DNA of 64,000 nucleotides from NCBI GenBank assembly GCA_024400425.1, contig JAKSMV010000018.1, positions 1 through 64,000 on the forward strand. Reading direction: 5' to 3'. This document shows, piece by piece, positions 1 to 8,462 of the stretch. A model generated the notes under the pieces. That model ran no database searches. It had not been told where the DNA came from and saw only the letters and a list, made by a program, of their open reading frames with translations. Each line of letters opens with the position of its first letter. Positions within the stretch are counted from its first letter, which is position 1. The stretch is from Bacteroidales bacterium. GTDB lineage: Bacteria; Bacteroidota; Bacteroidia; Bacteroidales; F082. The position numbers and the translations under genes were made by a program.

Positions 1-413
1 CCGCCGTCGAAACCTTCGTCGAAGCTGTCGCCGAATTCGTCGGTGAAGTCTTCTTGGTCGTATTCGTCTTCAAATTCATCGAAAGGTGAGTCGTCGGCAA
101 AGTCGTTGTTTTCCCAATCGAAGTCACGTTCCAATTTCGAGTCGTCAAATTCTTCTTCTTCTTCAAGGTTGCTGAGAAATGCGTCAACTTCGTCGTCGGT
201 CATCTTGTCGAAATTGACGTCAAGCAAAGCTGAATCGTTGATGGCTCGGTTCATGGATTTCAATTCGCGCATCACTGATGGCGAAACATAGAACTCGTCG
301 ATGTTCTCTTCGCAGAATTTAATGTATTTAGGGTCTTTCTCATAGACTTCCGCGATGCTTTGACCTTCGTATTTTCCGAAAGTGAAAACAGAATCAATGT
401 CGTAAAATTTCAT
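1..413 (-). CDS. Acidic protein with N-terminal ExoX-C-like domain (3' end off window)
   Basis: The reading frame opens with ATG at 413-411 and stays open to base 1, so about 137 N-terminal residues are visible and the stop lies outside the window. The first ~50 residues (MKFYDIDSVFTFGKYEG, then SIAEVYEKDPKYIKFCEEN) match the pattern of the exodeoxyribonuclease X-like C-terminal domain (FGKYkGkt-eeV-e-DPkYl-w), a small module found alone or attached to nucleases. From about residue 75 the protein becomes very acidic, with runs of Glu and many Asp/Phe/Gly (EEEEEFDD, DEFEDEYDQEDF), probably disordered. A Bacteroidetes -7 box at 456-463 precedes it, divergent from the symporter gene. The domain match is from memory of the family; its function here is unknown. 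Confidence 0.8.
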   Translation of the reverse strand, partial: MKFYDIDSVFTFGKYEGQSIAEVYEKDPKYIKFCEENIDEFYVSPSVMRELKSMNRAINDSALLDVNFDKMTDDEVDAFLSNLEEEEEFDDSKLERDFDWENNDFADDSPFDEFEDEYDQEDFTDEFGDSFDEGFDG

Positions 414-455
414 GTCGTTATGTCGTTAGTTTATACTCTTGTTTGAACTATGGCG

Positions 456-463
456 CAAAAATA
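456..463 (-). promoter_or_regulatory. Bacteroidetes -7 box for the gene at 1-413
   Basis: On the minus strand the bases read TATTTTTG, a full match to TAnnTTTG, about 43 nt before the ATG at 413. No clear -33 TTTG is seen at the usual distance. Confidence 0.5.
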
Positions 464-500
464 AACTTTTTCAATATATCTGTGCATTGTTTTTTATGCT

Positions 501-508
501 TATTTTTG
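501..508 (+). promoter_or_regulatory. -7-like box almost touching the symporter start
   Basis: TATTTTTG ends 4 nt before the ATG at 513. If it is used, transcription would begin at or inside the start codon and the mRNA would be leaderless. No convincing -33 TTTG lies 19-21 nt upstream. Confidence 0.35.
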
Positions 509-512
509 TGGC

Positions 513-1994
513 ATGAATCCAATTTTAATACTTGCCGTTTTTCTTCTATATACGGTGCTGCTTTTTGTCATCGCGCATTTTACTTCGCGTAAGTCCGACA
601 ACGCCTCTTTCTTTACAGGAAACCGTAAGTCGCCATGGTTCGTTGTGGCCTATGGAATGATTGGTGCCTCGCTTTCGGGCGTAACCTTCATGTCGGTTCC
701 AGGTGGCGTTTATTCCGGACAATTCACCTATTTGCCTTTGGTGTTAGGCTATGTCATTGGTTATGCGGTGATTGCGTTCGTCCTTCTGCCTCTGTATTAT
801 AAGCTCAATCTGACTTCAATATATTCGTATCTTGAAATCAGATTCGGTTCAAAGTCGGAAAAGACGGGTGCGGCGTTTTTCATTTTGTCTCGTCTGCTTG
901 GCTCGGCTTTGCGCATGTATCTCGTTGTCTTTGTGCTATATGAGTTTGTCTTCAAGGCTTGGGGCTTGCCTTTCTGGGTGCCTGCGGTCGTCTTTATTGC
1001 GATCATCCTTCTCTATACTTTTAGGGGTGGCATCAAGACCGTGGTTTGGACTGATACCTTGCAGACCACTTTCCTGCTTCTAGCAGCCTTGCTTACCGCA
1101 ATCTTCATATTGAAAGACTTGGACATTTCTCTTGGCGGTTTGCTCAAGAAAACATCCGAACTGGGTTACACTAAAGTCTTTGAAACAGATTGGACACACA
1201 ACAAGTTTTGGCTGAAACAACTCCTGAGTGGTGCATTTATCACCATAACGATGACAGGATTGGATCAGGATATGATGCAAAAGAACTTGACTTGTAAGAA
1301 CTTGCGTGATGCCCAAAAGAACGTGATAACCTCAAGCTTGCTGTTTGTGATTGTCAATGTATTGTTCTTGTGCTTGGGTGCTGCGTTGATTTTCTACGCC
1401 CAAGAAACTGGTTTCGCCTTGCCTGTCAACGATGCCGGCGTTGTGGTTAACGACAAGATTTTCCCTTCGTTAGCTTTCTCATTGAGCACTTTGACAAGTA
1501 TCTTGTTTGTAGTGGGTCTGGTGGCTGCGGGTTATTCTAGCGCCGATGGAACCCTGACCGCCTTGACGACTACTTTCTGCTTTGATTTCCTGCATCTTGA
1601 TAAGAAGAATCTTTCTGATTTTCAAGTCACTAAATATCGTAAAATCATCCATGTAGCTTTCGCTTTGCTCTATTTGGTGGTCATTGTCTTGTTCAGGCCT
1701 TTCCATAATGAATCGCTGATTGACAAAATCTTTGATATTGCCGGATTCACTTACGGGCCTCTGTTGGGCTTGTATTCTTTTGGCCTGTTCGTCAAAAACC
1801 GCACGGCTAACGACAAGGCTGTCCCGTTCATCGCGGTGGCTTCGCCTATCATTAGCTACTTGCTGAAAGTCTATTCAAAGGATTTGTTCTTTGGTTATCA
1901 ATTCGGATTCGAGATATTGATTATCAATGGATTGCTGACATTCTTGGCTTTGCTGGCCTGCAGCAAGAAGATAAAAATCGACGAACCGGCATGA
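513..1994 (+). CDS. Sodium:solute symporter (SSS family)
   Basis: 493-residue polytopic inner-membrane protein. Hydrophobic segments run from residue 3 to the C-terminus in the roughly 13-helix layout of the SSS family (LeuT fold), which couples Na+ entry to uptake of sugars, amino acids, sialic acid or similar solutes. Family-like stretches include GNRKSPWFVVAYGMIGASLS near residues 36-56, the TFRGGIKTVVWTDTLQ segment near 170-185, and the GLVAAGYSSADGTLTALTT region near 335-353. Length is normal. The substrate cannot be read from the sequence, and no catabolic partner adjoins it. Start taken at the first ATG, which begins the first helix. It is followed after 47 nt by a DUF4831 gene that has its own -7 box. 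Confidence 0.9.
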   Translation: MNPILILAVFLLYTVLLFVIAHFTSRKSDNASFFTGNRKSPWFVVAYGMIGASLSGVTFMSVPGGVYSGQFTYLPLVLGYVIGYAVIAFVLLPLYYKLNLTSIYSYLEIRFGSKSEKTGAAFFILSRLLGSALRMYLVVFVLYEFVFKAWGLPFWVPAVVFIAIILLYTFRGGIKTVVWTDTLQTTFLLLAALLTAIFILKDLDISLGGLLKKTSELGYTKVFETDWTHNKFWLKQLLSGAFITITMTGLDQDMMQKNLTCKNLRDAQKNVITSSLLFVIVNVLFLCLGAALIFYAQETGFALPVNDAGVVVNDKIFPSLAFSLSTLTSILFVVGLVAAGYSSADGTLTALTTTFCFDFLHLDKKNLSDFQVTKYRKIIHVAFALLYLVVIVLFRPFHNESLIDKIFDIAGFTYGPLLGLYSFGLFVKNRTANDKAVPFIAVASPIISYLLKVYSKDLFFGYQFGFEILIINGLLTFLALLACSKKIKIDEPA

Positions 1995-2011
1995 AATTGA
2001 GAATTATTTTC

Positions 2012-2019
2012 TATTTTTG
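2012..2019 (+). promoter_or_regulatory. -7 box upstream of the DUF4831 gene
   Basis: TATTTTTG, a full match to TAnnTTTG, 22 nt before the ATG at 2042, predicting a short leader. A TTG at 1997-1999 is too close for a normal -33 element. Confidence 0.45.
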
Positions 2020-2041
2020 GAAAAATTTTAACCTATAAGCT

Positions 2042-3112
2042 ATGAGACGTATTTCAAACAGATTGTTATTAGTTATGCTGCTGGCTTTTGCAACCATTTC
2101 ATCGATGCAGGCTCAGTTTTCGACCACATTTGCAAAGAATGCAGTGCCGAACCAAAATAATGGAGTGTTTTATTCTCTGCCCTCAACCATGTTGAAGTTG
2201 GATTTCACCATTCTGGAAACCGAGAATATGGAAGGCCCGTTGAGTGAATATGCCTCCACTTATTTTGAATCTGCCGAAATAGTGGATTATTCCGAAACGA
2301 GTTACCAGTTGCTGGGCGTTGACATGCATGTCATGACATGTGCCGATCCGAATGCAACGTTTTTCGTGTCGTTCACTAGTGGGAGAGGTAGCGTAAAGAC
2401 TAATTTCAATATCCTGCCTAATGGAATTATCAGCAGCGTAGGCATTGATAATCAAGTGGAAACAGTTGCTGCACAAGAAAACGATGAAGCACCTGTTCAA
2501 GTTTTGGACGACAATCACTTCATGAGCATTTTGACCAATGGCAAGTCGCAGTCGATGATAGCCAAAGACATGGCTGACAAGATTGAGGAAATCAGAAAGG
2601 CAAAGTTCAACCTCATCAGTGGCTACTATGAAACTGCCCTCGACCCGCTGACTTTTCAGAAGATGTATTCTGAGCTTGAAGCGATGGAAAAGGAATATAT
2701 CAGTCTTTTTGTGGGAAAACGCATCGTCAAGCAGGTCGTGAAATCGGTGTATGTGACACCTTCAAAGGAAATCTCAACCCAGACTGTTGCCAAATTCTCT
2801 GATACGGAAGGACTTACAGTTGGCACATCTGGTACGGGTTCTCCGATTTTGGTACAAACTCTTTCGATGAATACCACCTCGAATATCAACACGATAAGCC
2901 AGTCTGCTATCGAGTCCATGTCGTATGAGAACAAGGTCTTCTATCGTATTCCTGAAACTGCCAATGTCAAGGTGATGTATAACGAGAAGGTTCTTGTCGA
3001 AAAGCGCGAAGTGGTGAACCAACTGGGCGTGTTGCTTTTGGCTCCAGTATCAAATATGGGTTTGCAATTTGATGTTAATACCGGACAAATTGTGAACGTA
3101 AAGATGCAATAA
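2042..3112 (+). CDS. DUF4831 family exported protein
   Basis: 356 residues with a clear Sec signal peptide (hydrophobic core LLLVMLLAFATISS, cleavage likely after MQA at residue ~23). The rest fits the DUF4831 family of Bacteroidetes, about 350-residue periplasmic or outer-membrane-associated proteins of unknown function: an N-terminal GVFYSLPSTMLKLDFTILET stretch, a central helical part with IRKAKFNLISGYYETALD near residues 182-200, and a C-terminal GVFYRIPE-like repeat (VFYRIPETANVKV, ~299-311). The two similar VFYxxP segments suggest an internal duplication. Family assignment is from memory; no enzyme motif is seen. It converges on kdsA with only 7 nt between the stops and no obvious terminator hairpin. 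Confidence 0.8.
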   Translation: MRRISNRLLLVMLLAFATISSMQAQFSTTFAKNAVPNQNNGVFYSLPSTMLKLDFTILETENMEGPLSEYASTYFESAEIVDYSETSYQLLGVDMHVMTCADPNATFFVSFTSGRGSVKTNFNILPNGIISSVGIDNQVETVAAQENDEAPVQVLDDNHFMSILTNGKSQSMIAKDMADKIEEIRKAKFNLISGYYETALDPLTFQKMYSELEAMEKEYISLFVGKRIVKQVVKSVYVTPSKEISTQTVAKFSDTEGLTVGTSGTGSPILVQTLSMNTTSNINTISQSAIESMSYENKVFYRIPETANVKVMYNEKVLVEKREVVNQLGVLLLAPVSNMGLQFDVNTGQIVNVKMQ

Positions 3113-3119
3113 TCAAGAA

Positions 3120-3938
3120 TCAGACGATTGCTTCTTTTATTCTGACTAATTGTTGCAGCAACGGCTCGACCAAGTCGAGTCGGAGCATGTTGGCACCGTC
3201 CGACTTTGCGTTTTCAGGGTGGGGGTGAGTCTCCATGAAGATGCCGTCGGCACCTGCTGCAATGCCGGCTTTGGCGATGAGCCCGATGAGTTCGGGACGA
3301 CCGCCAGTCACGCCGCAAGTCTGGTTGGGTTGCTGTAAGGAATGGGTGACATCCAAGATTACGGGAGCAAATTGTTGCATGGCTGCAATGTTGCGATAGT
3401 CAACCACCAAGTCTTGGTAACCAAACATCGATCCTCTTTCGGTGAGCATAACTTTTTCGTTTCCAGATTGCTGTACCTTTTCGACAGCGAATTTCATGGC
3501 TTCGCCCGAGAGGAACTGGCCTTTCTTGATGTTGATGGTCTTGCCGGTTTTGGCAGCGGCCACCAATAGGTCGGTTTGTCGGCAAAGGAAGGCTGGAATC
3601 TGTAGCATATCCACATATTCAGCAGCAATTTCTGCTTCCTCGGCAGCATGGATGTCGGTGACAACGGGGATATCGAAAGTCTGTCTTATCTTCCACAGAA
3701 CACGAAGTGCTTTCTCGTCGCCAATGCCTGTGAATGAGTCGATTCGCGAACGATTGGCTTTGCGGTATGAGCCTTTGAAAACCAACGGGATTGAGAGTCT
3801 CTCCGTAATCGTCTTTAGCGTTTCGGCAATGTGAAATGGTGAGGTCTCGTCTTCAATGACACAAGGACCGGCCAACAGGAAAAAGCGGTCGGCGCGTAGT
3901 TTGTCGAGAAATTCGAATCGTGTTGCATCCATAGCCAT
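3120..3938 (-). CDS. kdsA: 3-deoxy-8-phosphooctulonate synthase (Kdo8P synthase)
   Basis: Cytoplasmic enzyme condensing phosphoenolpyruvate with arabinose 5-phosphate to Kdo8P, the first committed step to the Kdo sugar of lipid A-linked LPS. The 272-residue product shows the family blocks in order: GPCVIE (~24-29), FKGSYRKANRSR (~54-65), VVTDIH (~92-97), KKGQFL (~138-143), TERG (~166-169), DVTHSLQQP (~196-204) and FMETHPHPENAKSDG (~234-248). Length is typical. The first ATG (MAMDATRF) and the one two codons later are both possible starts. A TACCTTTG box lies 11 nt upstream. Its presence argues for an LPS-bearing outer membrane. Not co-directional in one obvious operon with xerD: 35 nt and a -7 box separate them. 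Confidence 0.97.
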   Translation of the reverse strand: MAMDATRFEFLDKLRADRFFLLAGPCVIEDETSPFHIAETLKTITERLSIPLVFKGSYRKANRSRIDSFTGIGDEKALRVLWKIRQTFDIPVVTDIHAAEEAEIAAEYVDMLQIPAFLCRQTDLLVAAAKTGKTINIKKGQFLSGEAMKFAVEKVQQSGNEKVMLTERGSMFGYQDLVVDYRNIAAMQQFAPVILDVTHSLQQPNQTCGVTGGRPELIGLIAKAGIAAGADGIFMETHPHPENAKSDGANMLRLDLVEPLLQQLVRIKEAIV

Positions 3939-3948
3939 AAATTTTCCG

Positions 3949-3956
3949 CAAAGGTA
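3949..3956 (-). promoter_or_regulatory. -7 box for kdsA
   Basis: Minus strand reads TACCTTTG (TAnnTTTG), 11 nt before the kdsA start, which predicts a very short leader. Confidence 0.45.
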
Positions 3957-3973
3957 AGCAAAATTCTATAATG

Positions 3974-4885
3974 TCATTGATTCTTGAATCTGGGATGATA
4001 GCTGATCATCGTGTCGCGCAGAATGTCGTCGGAGATATGGGTGTAGATTTCTGTCGTGCTCACGCTGGCATGGCCTAGCATCATTTGGACAGCCAGAAGG
4101 TTGGCGCCGCCTTCCAGGAGGTGGGTCGCAAAACTGTGGCGGAAGGTGTGCGGACTGATGCTTTTCTTGATGCCGTTTTGCTCGGCAAGGTCTTTCACGA
4201 TGAGGAAAACCATTTGCCGTGTCAGTGATGTGCCGCGGCTGTTGAGAAAAACCGTATCAGTGAATTTGGGCTTTACATTGACGTGGACGCGGGCTCCATC
4301 TATGTATTGGAAAAGTATTCTCAGACTGTTGTCGCCAATAGGGACTAGCCTTTCCTTGTTGCCTTTTCCGATGATTCGCAAGAAACCATCGTCTTTAAAT
4401 ATGTCGCTGATTTGCAAGTTAGTGAGTTCGGAGACGCGCAGCCCGCAGCCGTAAAGCACTTCGATCATGGCTTTGTTGCGATGCCCATTGGGTTGGCTGA
4501 GGTCGATGCTGTCAATCATCTTCTGGATTTCCTCATAACTGAGCACCTCGGGCAAATGTCGCCCTAAAGTGGGAGAGGAGATGAGGATGGTAGGGTCGAT
4601 TTCAGTAATGCCTTCCGAAATCAGGTAGCGATAGAACGATTTCAGTCCTGAGAGGATTCGCGCTTGTGATGTAGCACCGATGTTGAGGTCGAAGAGATAA
4701 GCGAAGAAGTTTTCTATGGTCTGAAGATTGATGTCGTTGATGTCAACCGAAAGATGCTCTGCTTCAAGATATTGCAGGAACAAGTCAACATCGTGCATAT
4801 AGGCTTCGACGCTGTTGTCAGAAAGCGATAGTTCCAACTTGAGATAGTCGGTATAGTGGCTGATAAGTTTCCGTGTAAGGTTCAT
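3974..4885 (-). CDS. xerD: Tyrosine recombinase XerD-like
   Basis: 303 residues, the usual size of XerC/XerD, which resolve chromosome dimers at dif with FtsK. An N-terminal SAM-like core-binding domain (~1-85) is followed by the catalytic domain with all expected residues: R150 in GCGLRVSEL, K174 in IIGKGNKERL, H246 and R249 in SPHTFRHSFATHLLEGG, H272 in MLGHASVSTTEIYTH, and nucleophile Y281. The start ATG overlaps the stop of the upstream O-antigen ligase gene by 4 nt (ATGA), so it appears to be the last cistron of the polysaccharide transcript, an unusual place for a housekeeping recombinase. XerC cannot be ruled out, but the sequence looks complete and active. Confidence 0.93.
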   Translation of the reverse strand: MNLTRKLISHYTDYLKLELSLSDNSVEAYMHDVDLFLQYLEAEHLSVDINDINLQTIENFFAYLFDLNIGATSQARILSGLKSFYRYLISEGITEIDPTILISSPTLGRHLPEVLSYEEIQKMIDSIDLSQPNGHRNKAMIEVLYGCGLRVSELTNLQISDIFKDDGFLRIIGKGNKERLVPIGDNSLRILFQYIDGARVHVNVKPKFTDTVFLNSRGTSLTRQMVFLIVKDLAEQNGIKKSISPHTFRHSFATHLLEGGANLLAVQMMLGHASVSTTEIYTHISDDILRDTMISYHPRFKNQ

Positions 4886-6345
4886 TTCTCTGCCGTTGGG
4901 CTTTCGGCTTCTTCAACAAATTCTTCTTTGTCGGCATAGAAAAGGTCAATGGCCACTATCAATGCTGCGCAACCCCATACTGGAACGGAGAGCTTGTCGG
5001 TGTCGAGGAAGTTGTTCAGCAAGCCATGGATGAAATAACTGATGAAGGCGAGGGTGGCACCCAAAACCAAAATCTTGGCTTTCTTGTTCTTCGCACGATG
5101 GTAAGTCTTCAAACCCGAATAGATAGTGACGATGACCAGAACCAGCACTAACAGCGACCCGATGATGCCTTGCTCGGCCAACGGACCGAAATATTCAGAG
5201 TGGGCATTGCCTCCATCTCCTGCATTGGTGCTGATGATGGTCTTTTCTTTCGACATCTGGTAAGGTGCATACACGAATTGGTAAGTGCCTGGACCCCATC
5301 CGAATAGCGGACGCTCGTTGAAGAGCCTGAATGCTGATTGCCAACGGTTGAGACGTTCCAAATTGGAGGCATCGGTCGAGATATTGGTAATGGATTGCAC
5401 GTTTTCGACGAAATCGCCTGAGGCATCTTGGTTGTTCTTCTCCATGGCATCGATGATTTGGTTTTGGAAAACAAGGAAAAGACCAACCAGAACTACTACG
5501 ACTGTGGCAATCCAACGGAATTTTATTTTCAACAGGACGCAGACCAACACGCCAACGGCGGCGATCACACTAAGCCATGCAGCGCGGCAGTTTGAAAGGA
5601 CGAGCGCGAGACTCAGCAAGGCAACCACGCCGATAATGAGAATCCTTCTCGATTTCTTGATGCCTGGCAGAAATACGTAGGTGAGTGCCAGAATGAGGTA
5701 GATGGCCAAGGCGGCACCGTATGCAGTGTGGTCGTTGTAGAAAGGCGTCATCACCCAGTGGGCTGAGTCGCCATCAAAGCCGAACATGGCATGATGGATG
5801 ATGGTATAGACGCAAACGATGCACAACGACGCGATGTAGAGCCAGATGAATAGGTCGATGTTCTTAGGCTTCTTGAACATGATGGAACAGAAGAAGAAGG
5901 AAGGAACAATGAACCATAACTTGGAAAGCATGAACTTCAGTGAAACGATGGGCAACTCACTGGTTATCGTGGTGACAATCATCCAGATGAACATGCAGTA
6001 AATGACAATGGAGATGGGGTGTCTCGAAACACGTCGGTCGTAATGGCCGTCATAGAGCAGCTTGGCTACAAAGAGAATAAGGATGCCCATCAACAAAGGC
6101 TCGGCAGGAAGCGAAATCGCCAATCCCGCATCGCTGAACTTGTCGAGGACAACGGAAAGCGGAACGCAGAAACTGGTGAGCAGCATCACTTTATCCAACG
6201 AGAAGATGTAAAGCAACAGCACACCTAATACCACGGGTACGGCAAAGAACAGATAGGTGTTCTTCTTCACCACAAAGAAGAGGCTTGCCGCAATGAAAAC
6301 TGCAGCGATGACATAGAGCCAGCCTATTTTAGCCTTCTTTTCCAC
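4882..6345 (-). CDS. O-antigen ligase/polymerase family membrane protein (Wzy_C domain)
   Basis: 487-residue polytopic membrane protein with about 12 hydrophobic helices and a long periplasmic loop (~285-385) carrying the family signature: NLERLNRWQSAFRLF, then RPLFGWGPGTYQFVYAPYQ and NAHSEYFGPLAEQGIIGSLL. Members join or polymerise undecaprenyl-linked glycans (WaaL ligase or Wzy polymerase); sequence alone does not separate the two. The chosen start is GTG at 6345, 6 nt after the stop of the preceding Wzz-like gene; no better ATG precedes the first helix. It sits after two chain-length proteins and before xerD, with a flippase gene further upstream, consistent with a Wzx/Wzy pathway. Confidence 0.88.
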   Translation of the reverse strand: MEKKAKIGWLYVIAAVFIAASLFFVVKKNTYLFFAVPVVLGVLLLYIFSLDKVMLLTSFCVPLSVVLDKFSDAGLAISLPAEPLLMGILILFVAKLLYDGHYDRRVSRHPISIVIYCMFIWMIVTTITSELPIVSLKFMLSKLWFIVPSFFFCSIMFKKPKNIDLFIWLYIASLCIVCVYTIIHHAMFGFDGDSAHWVMTPFYNDHTAYGAALAIYLILALTYVFLPGIKKSRRILIIGVVALLSLALVLSNCRAAWLSVIAAVGVLVCVLLKIKFRWIATVVVVLVGLFLVFQNQIIDAMEKNNQDASGDFVENVQSITNISTDASNLERLNRWQSAFRLFNERPLFGWGPGTYQFVYAPYQMSKEKTIISTNAGDGGNAHSEYFGPLAEQGIIGSLLVLVLVIVTIYSGLKTYHRAKNKKAKILVLGATLAFISYFIHGLLNNFLDTDKLSVPVWGCAALIVAIDLFYADKEEFVEEAESPTAEK

Positions 6346-6351
6346 AGTTGA

Positions 6352-7284
6352 TTATTTTCCTTCGACGAAACGTTTGCGGTTTTCGATGATGAAGATTGCC
6401 AATACGGAGATGAGGAATGCGCCTAATCCGCAGAGGGCGACAACCACCCAACGCACAGGGTAGGCTTTCTTGTCGGATGGGAATGGCTCGGTGACGATGT
6501 TGGAATAGGTGAAGTCCGAATTCAAGAAGCGAAGCTCTTGTTCGTAATCGGCTTTGATTTCGGTGTATGATGTCGCTTCGGCTTCGATTTTGGCAGCGAG
6601 GTCGATGGTTTGTGGACCATATTGTGCCATGTTGTCCTTCAGTTCGCTGGCTTTTGCCGAGCCGCTAAGGTAACCACGGGTCACTTCGCGTGATTGTCCT
6701 GGATAGTCCAATACGCCGTATTGTGTTGAAAGGTTGCTGAGTTGCTGCATCAGCGAGTCAATTCCGGCTTGCTTCTGCTTCAGTTGGTAAGCATACATTT
6801 CAACAACCTCCTTGTTCTTCTTCTTGTGAATGTCTTGAACTTTTTGGTCGTAGAAGTTGAGGATGTCCTTGGCAATGTTGCAAGCAACGAATGGGTCCTT
6901 GTCGGAGACCGTAATCGACACGGCTTCGTAAGGTGTCTTCGAAATCTTGATCTTGCTTTGGTATTCGTTGATCATGTAGGTCTTGGCAAACTTGTAGTTG
7001 CGGTCAATCTTGTAGTCGGTCCACAAATCGTATTTTTCGATGATGGAATCCATGATGGATTGCGAGTTGATGATTTGGAGCATCTGCTCGGTCTCGCTTT
7101 CATCGGAATAGGGGTTGATGTTGGCAGGGTAGGCCACGGCTTCCGACTTGTAGAGTGGCGTGATGAATGTCGAACTGGAAAACACGGCACCACAGATGGC
7201 TGCTGCCACGGTGATGATGATGATGTGCCATTTCCACTTCAGGATGAGTTGAACTAATGAGAGATTGTTGAAATTGTTATCCAT
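6352..7284 (-). CDS. Wzz-like chain-length determinant protein (downstream copy)
   Basis: About 310 residues starting at MDNNFNNLS; a 45-codon upstream extension in the same frame looks untranslated (basic, low complexity, overlapping the preceding gene's end). Layout is that of Wzz/polysaccharide co-polymerases: cytoplasmic N-terminus, TM1 (~17-36), periplasmic domain with long helices (~100-220), TM2 (~275-298) and a short basic tail. FITPLYKSEAVAYP follows TM1, and YPVRWVVVALCGLGAF begins TM2. No BY-kinase domain is attached. It is paralogous to the gene at 7337-8395: EQMLQIINSQSIMDSIIEKYDL here, EQMLQVLNSNRVRDKVIERFDL there. It probably sets glycan chain length together with the polymerase. 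Confidence 0.87.
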   Translation of the reverse strand: MDNNFNNLSLVQLILKWKWHIIIITVAAAICGAVFSSSTFITPLYKSEAVAYPANINPYSDESETEQMLQIINSQSIMDSIIEKYDLWTDYKIDRNYKFAKTYMINEYQSKIKISKTPYEAVSITVSDKDPFVACNIAKDILNFYDQKVQDIHKKKNKEVVEMYAYQLKQKQAGIDSLMQQLSNLSTQYGVLDYPGQSREVTRGYLSGSAKASELKDNMAQYGPQTIDLAAKIEAEATSYTEIKADYEQELRFLNSDFTYSNIVTEPFPSDKKAYPVRWVVVALCGLGAFLISVLAIFIIENRKRFVEGK

Positions 7285-7336
7285 TGTGTTTTGTATTGTT
7301 TCGTTTGTGTTGATGATTTTTGTCTTTTTGCTTATC

Positions 7337-8395
7337 TCACTTCTTGTCTGGGTTTTTGGAGGCCTTTTCTTTCGTGGCCTCGCGCAGAAAAAAGCTCTTG
7401 TAGCGGTCGAAGACCACAATACAGAGGATTAATAATAAGAAGGTGCTAAGCAGCGTGACCGTGACGATGATCCAACGCACGGGATAGGTCTTCCTCTCGG
7501 CTTGGAAGGCTGAGGTCACAACGAACTTGTGAGGAATGTATTCAGTAGCGTCCACCTTGGCTTCTTCGTATTTCGATTTCACCAAAGAGAGTTGCAGACG
7601 GTCGTTGTCCAAACGCTCGTTGATGGCGTATGAAGCGCCTCCGTATTCGGCAATGATGTCGAGTTGCTTCTGTATGTTGCTGACACCTTGCGTGTTGCCT
7701 TTTCCAAGCTCGATGGCTAACTGTTGGCTCAGCATCTCAACTTGCGATTCGTAGTCGAAGACTCCAAGCCTGCGCAAGGTATTGAGTGAGTCTTCAAGTT
7801 GGGCCATCTCGGCGCAGAGGGTGTTGTATTCGTCTTCCACCAGACGGAAGGCTTGCGTAGCGACTTCCTTTTGCATCTGGTTCATCGTGCTGTCGAAAAT
7901 CTCGGTGATGTCGTTGGCCATCTGTGCTGCCAAGGCGGCATCGGCATCGAGGACGGTGATTTTGACGGCGTTATATTCAGTGCGGCGGAACTTGATTCGG
8001 CTGTCGTACAGCTTGTTGAGCTTCGTGTAAGGGTATTTGCTGTCGGCCTTGATGTCGTAATGGTTCATCAAGTCGAAACGCTCGATGACCTTGTCACGTA
8101 CACGGTTCGAGTTAAGTACCTGCAACATCTGTTCGGTCTGCTCGTCTTCGCCAAAGTTCATGATGTCTTTCTCCGACTGGTAGGTCGTGCTAATCAACAC
8201 CTTAGAGATTGAGTTGGAAGATGTAGGATAGATGATGGCCGTTGACTTATACAGCGGAGTGATAAAAAATGGCGTGCTGAATACTATGGCAAACAAGGCT
8301 GCAATGGCCAAAATGATGAATACGGGTTTTCTATATTCAATCAATAACTTGCATAAGTATTTGGAATTGTATGAATTATGCTGCTGCTCTTCCAT
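7337..8395 (-). CDS. Wzz-like chain-length determinant protein (upstream copy)
   Basis: 352 residues: N-terminal cytoplasmic tail, TM1 (~27-48, IILAIAALFAIVFSTPFF), large periplasmic region with coiled-coil-prone helices (~155-270), proline-containing TYPVRWIIVTVTLL segment and TM2 (~303-325), then a Lys-rich tail. This is the Wzz/PCP-1 architecture. Compared with the paralogue downstream it has an extra ~15-residue insertion after TM1 (around STTYQSEKDIMNFGED). Tandem Wzz genes may encode a hetero-oligomer or two chain-length modes. It is the first gene after the -7 box at 8418-8425, so likely heads the wzz-wzz-ligase-xerD transcript. Confidence 0.88.
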   Translation of the reverse strand: MEEQQHNSYNSKYLCKLLIEYRKPVFIILAIAALFAIVFSTPFFITPLYKSTAIIYPTSSNSISKVLISTTYQSEKDIMNFGEDEQTEQMLQVLNSNRVRDKVIERFDLMNHYDIKADSKYPYTKLNKLYDSRIKFRRTEYNAVKITVLDADAALAAQMANDITEIFDSTMNQMQKEVATQAFRLVEDEYNTLCAEMAQLEDSLNTLRRLGVFDYESQVEMLSQQLAIELGKGNTQGVSNIQKQLDIIAEYGGASYAINERLDNDRLQLSLVKSKYEEAKVDATEYIPHKFVVTSAFQAERKTYPVRWIIVTVTLLSTFLLLILCIVVFDRYKSFFLREATKEKASKNPDKK

Positions 8396-8417
8396 ATTGC
8401 ATTATGTATCAAAGTGA

Positions 8418-8425
8418 CAAAAATA
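8418..8425 (-). promoter_or_regulatory. Promoter for the wzz-wzz-ligase-xerD run
   Basis: Minus strand reads TATTTTTG, with ATTG (caat on plus at 8444-8447) 18 nt upstream as a possible -33 element. It lies in the 67-nt gap between the flippase stop and the first wzz start. Confidence 0.5.
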
Positions 8426-8462
8426 AGGAATTATGTTGAACTGACAATTGAAAATCTACGTT

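Noticed and set aside
7285..7419. N-terminal extension of the downstream Wzz gene
   Set aside because: The extra 45 residues are basic and low complexity, overlap the preceding gene's end and are absent from the Wzz layout, which begins directly at MDNNFNN.
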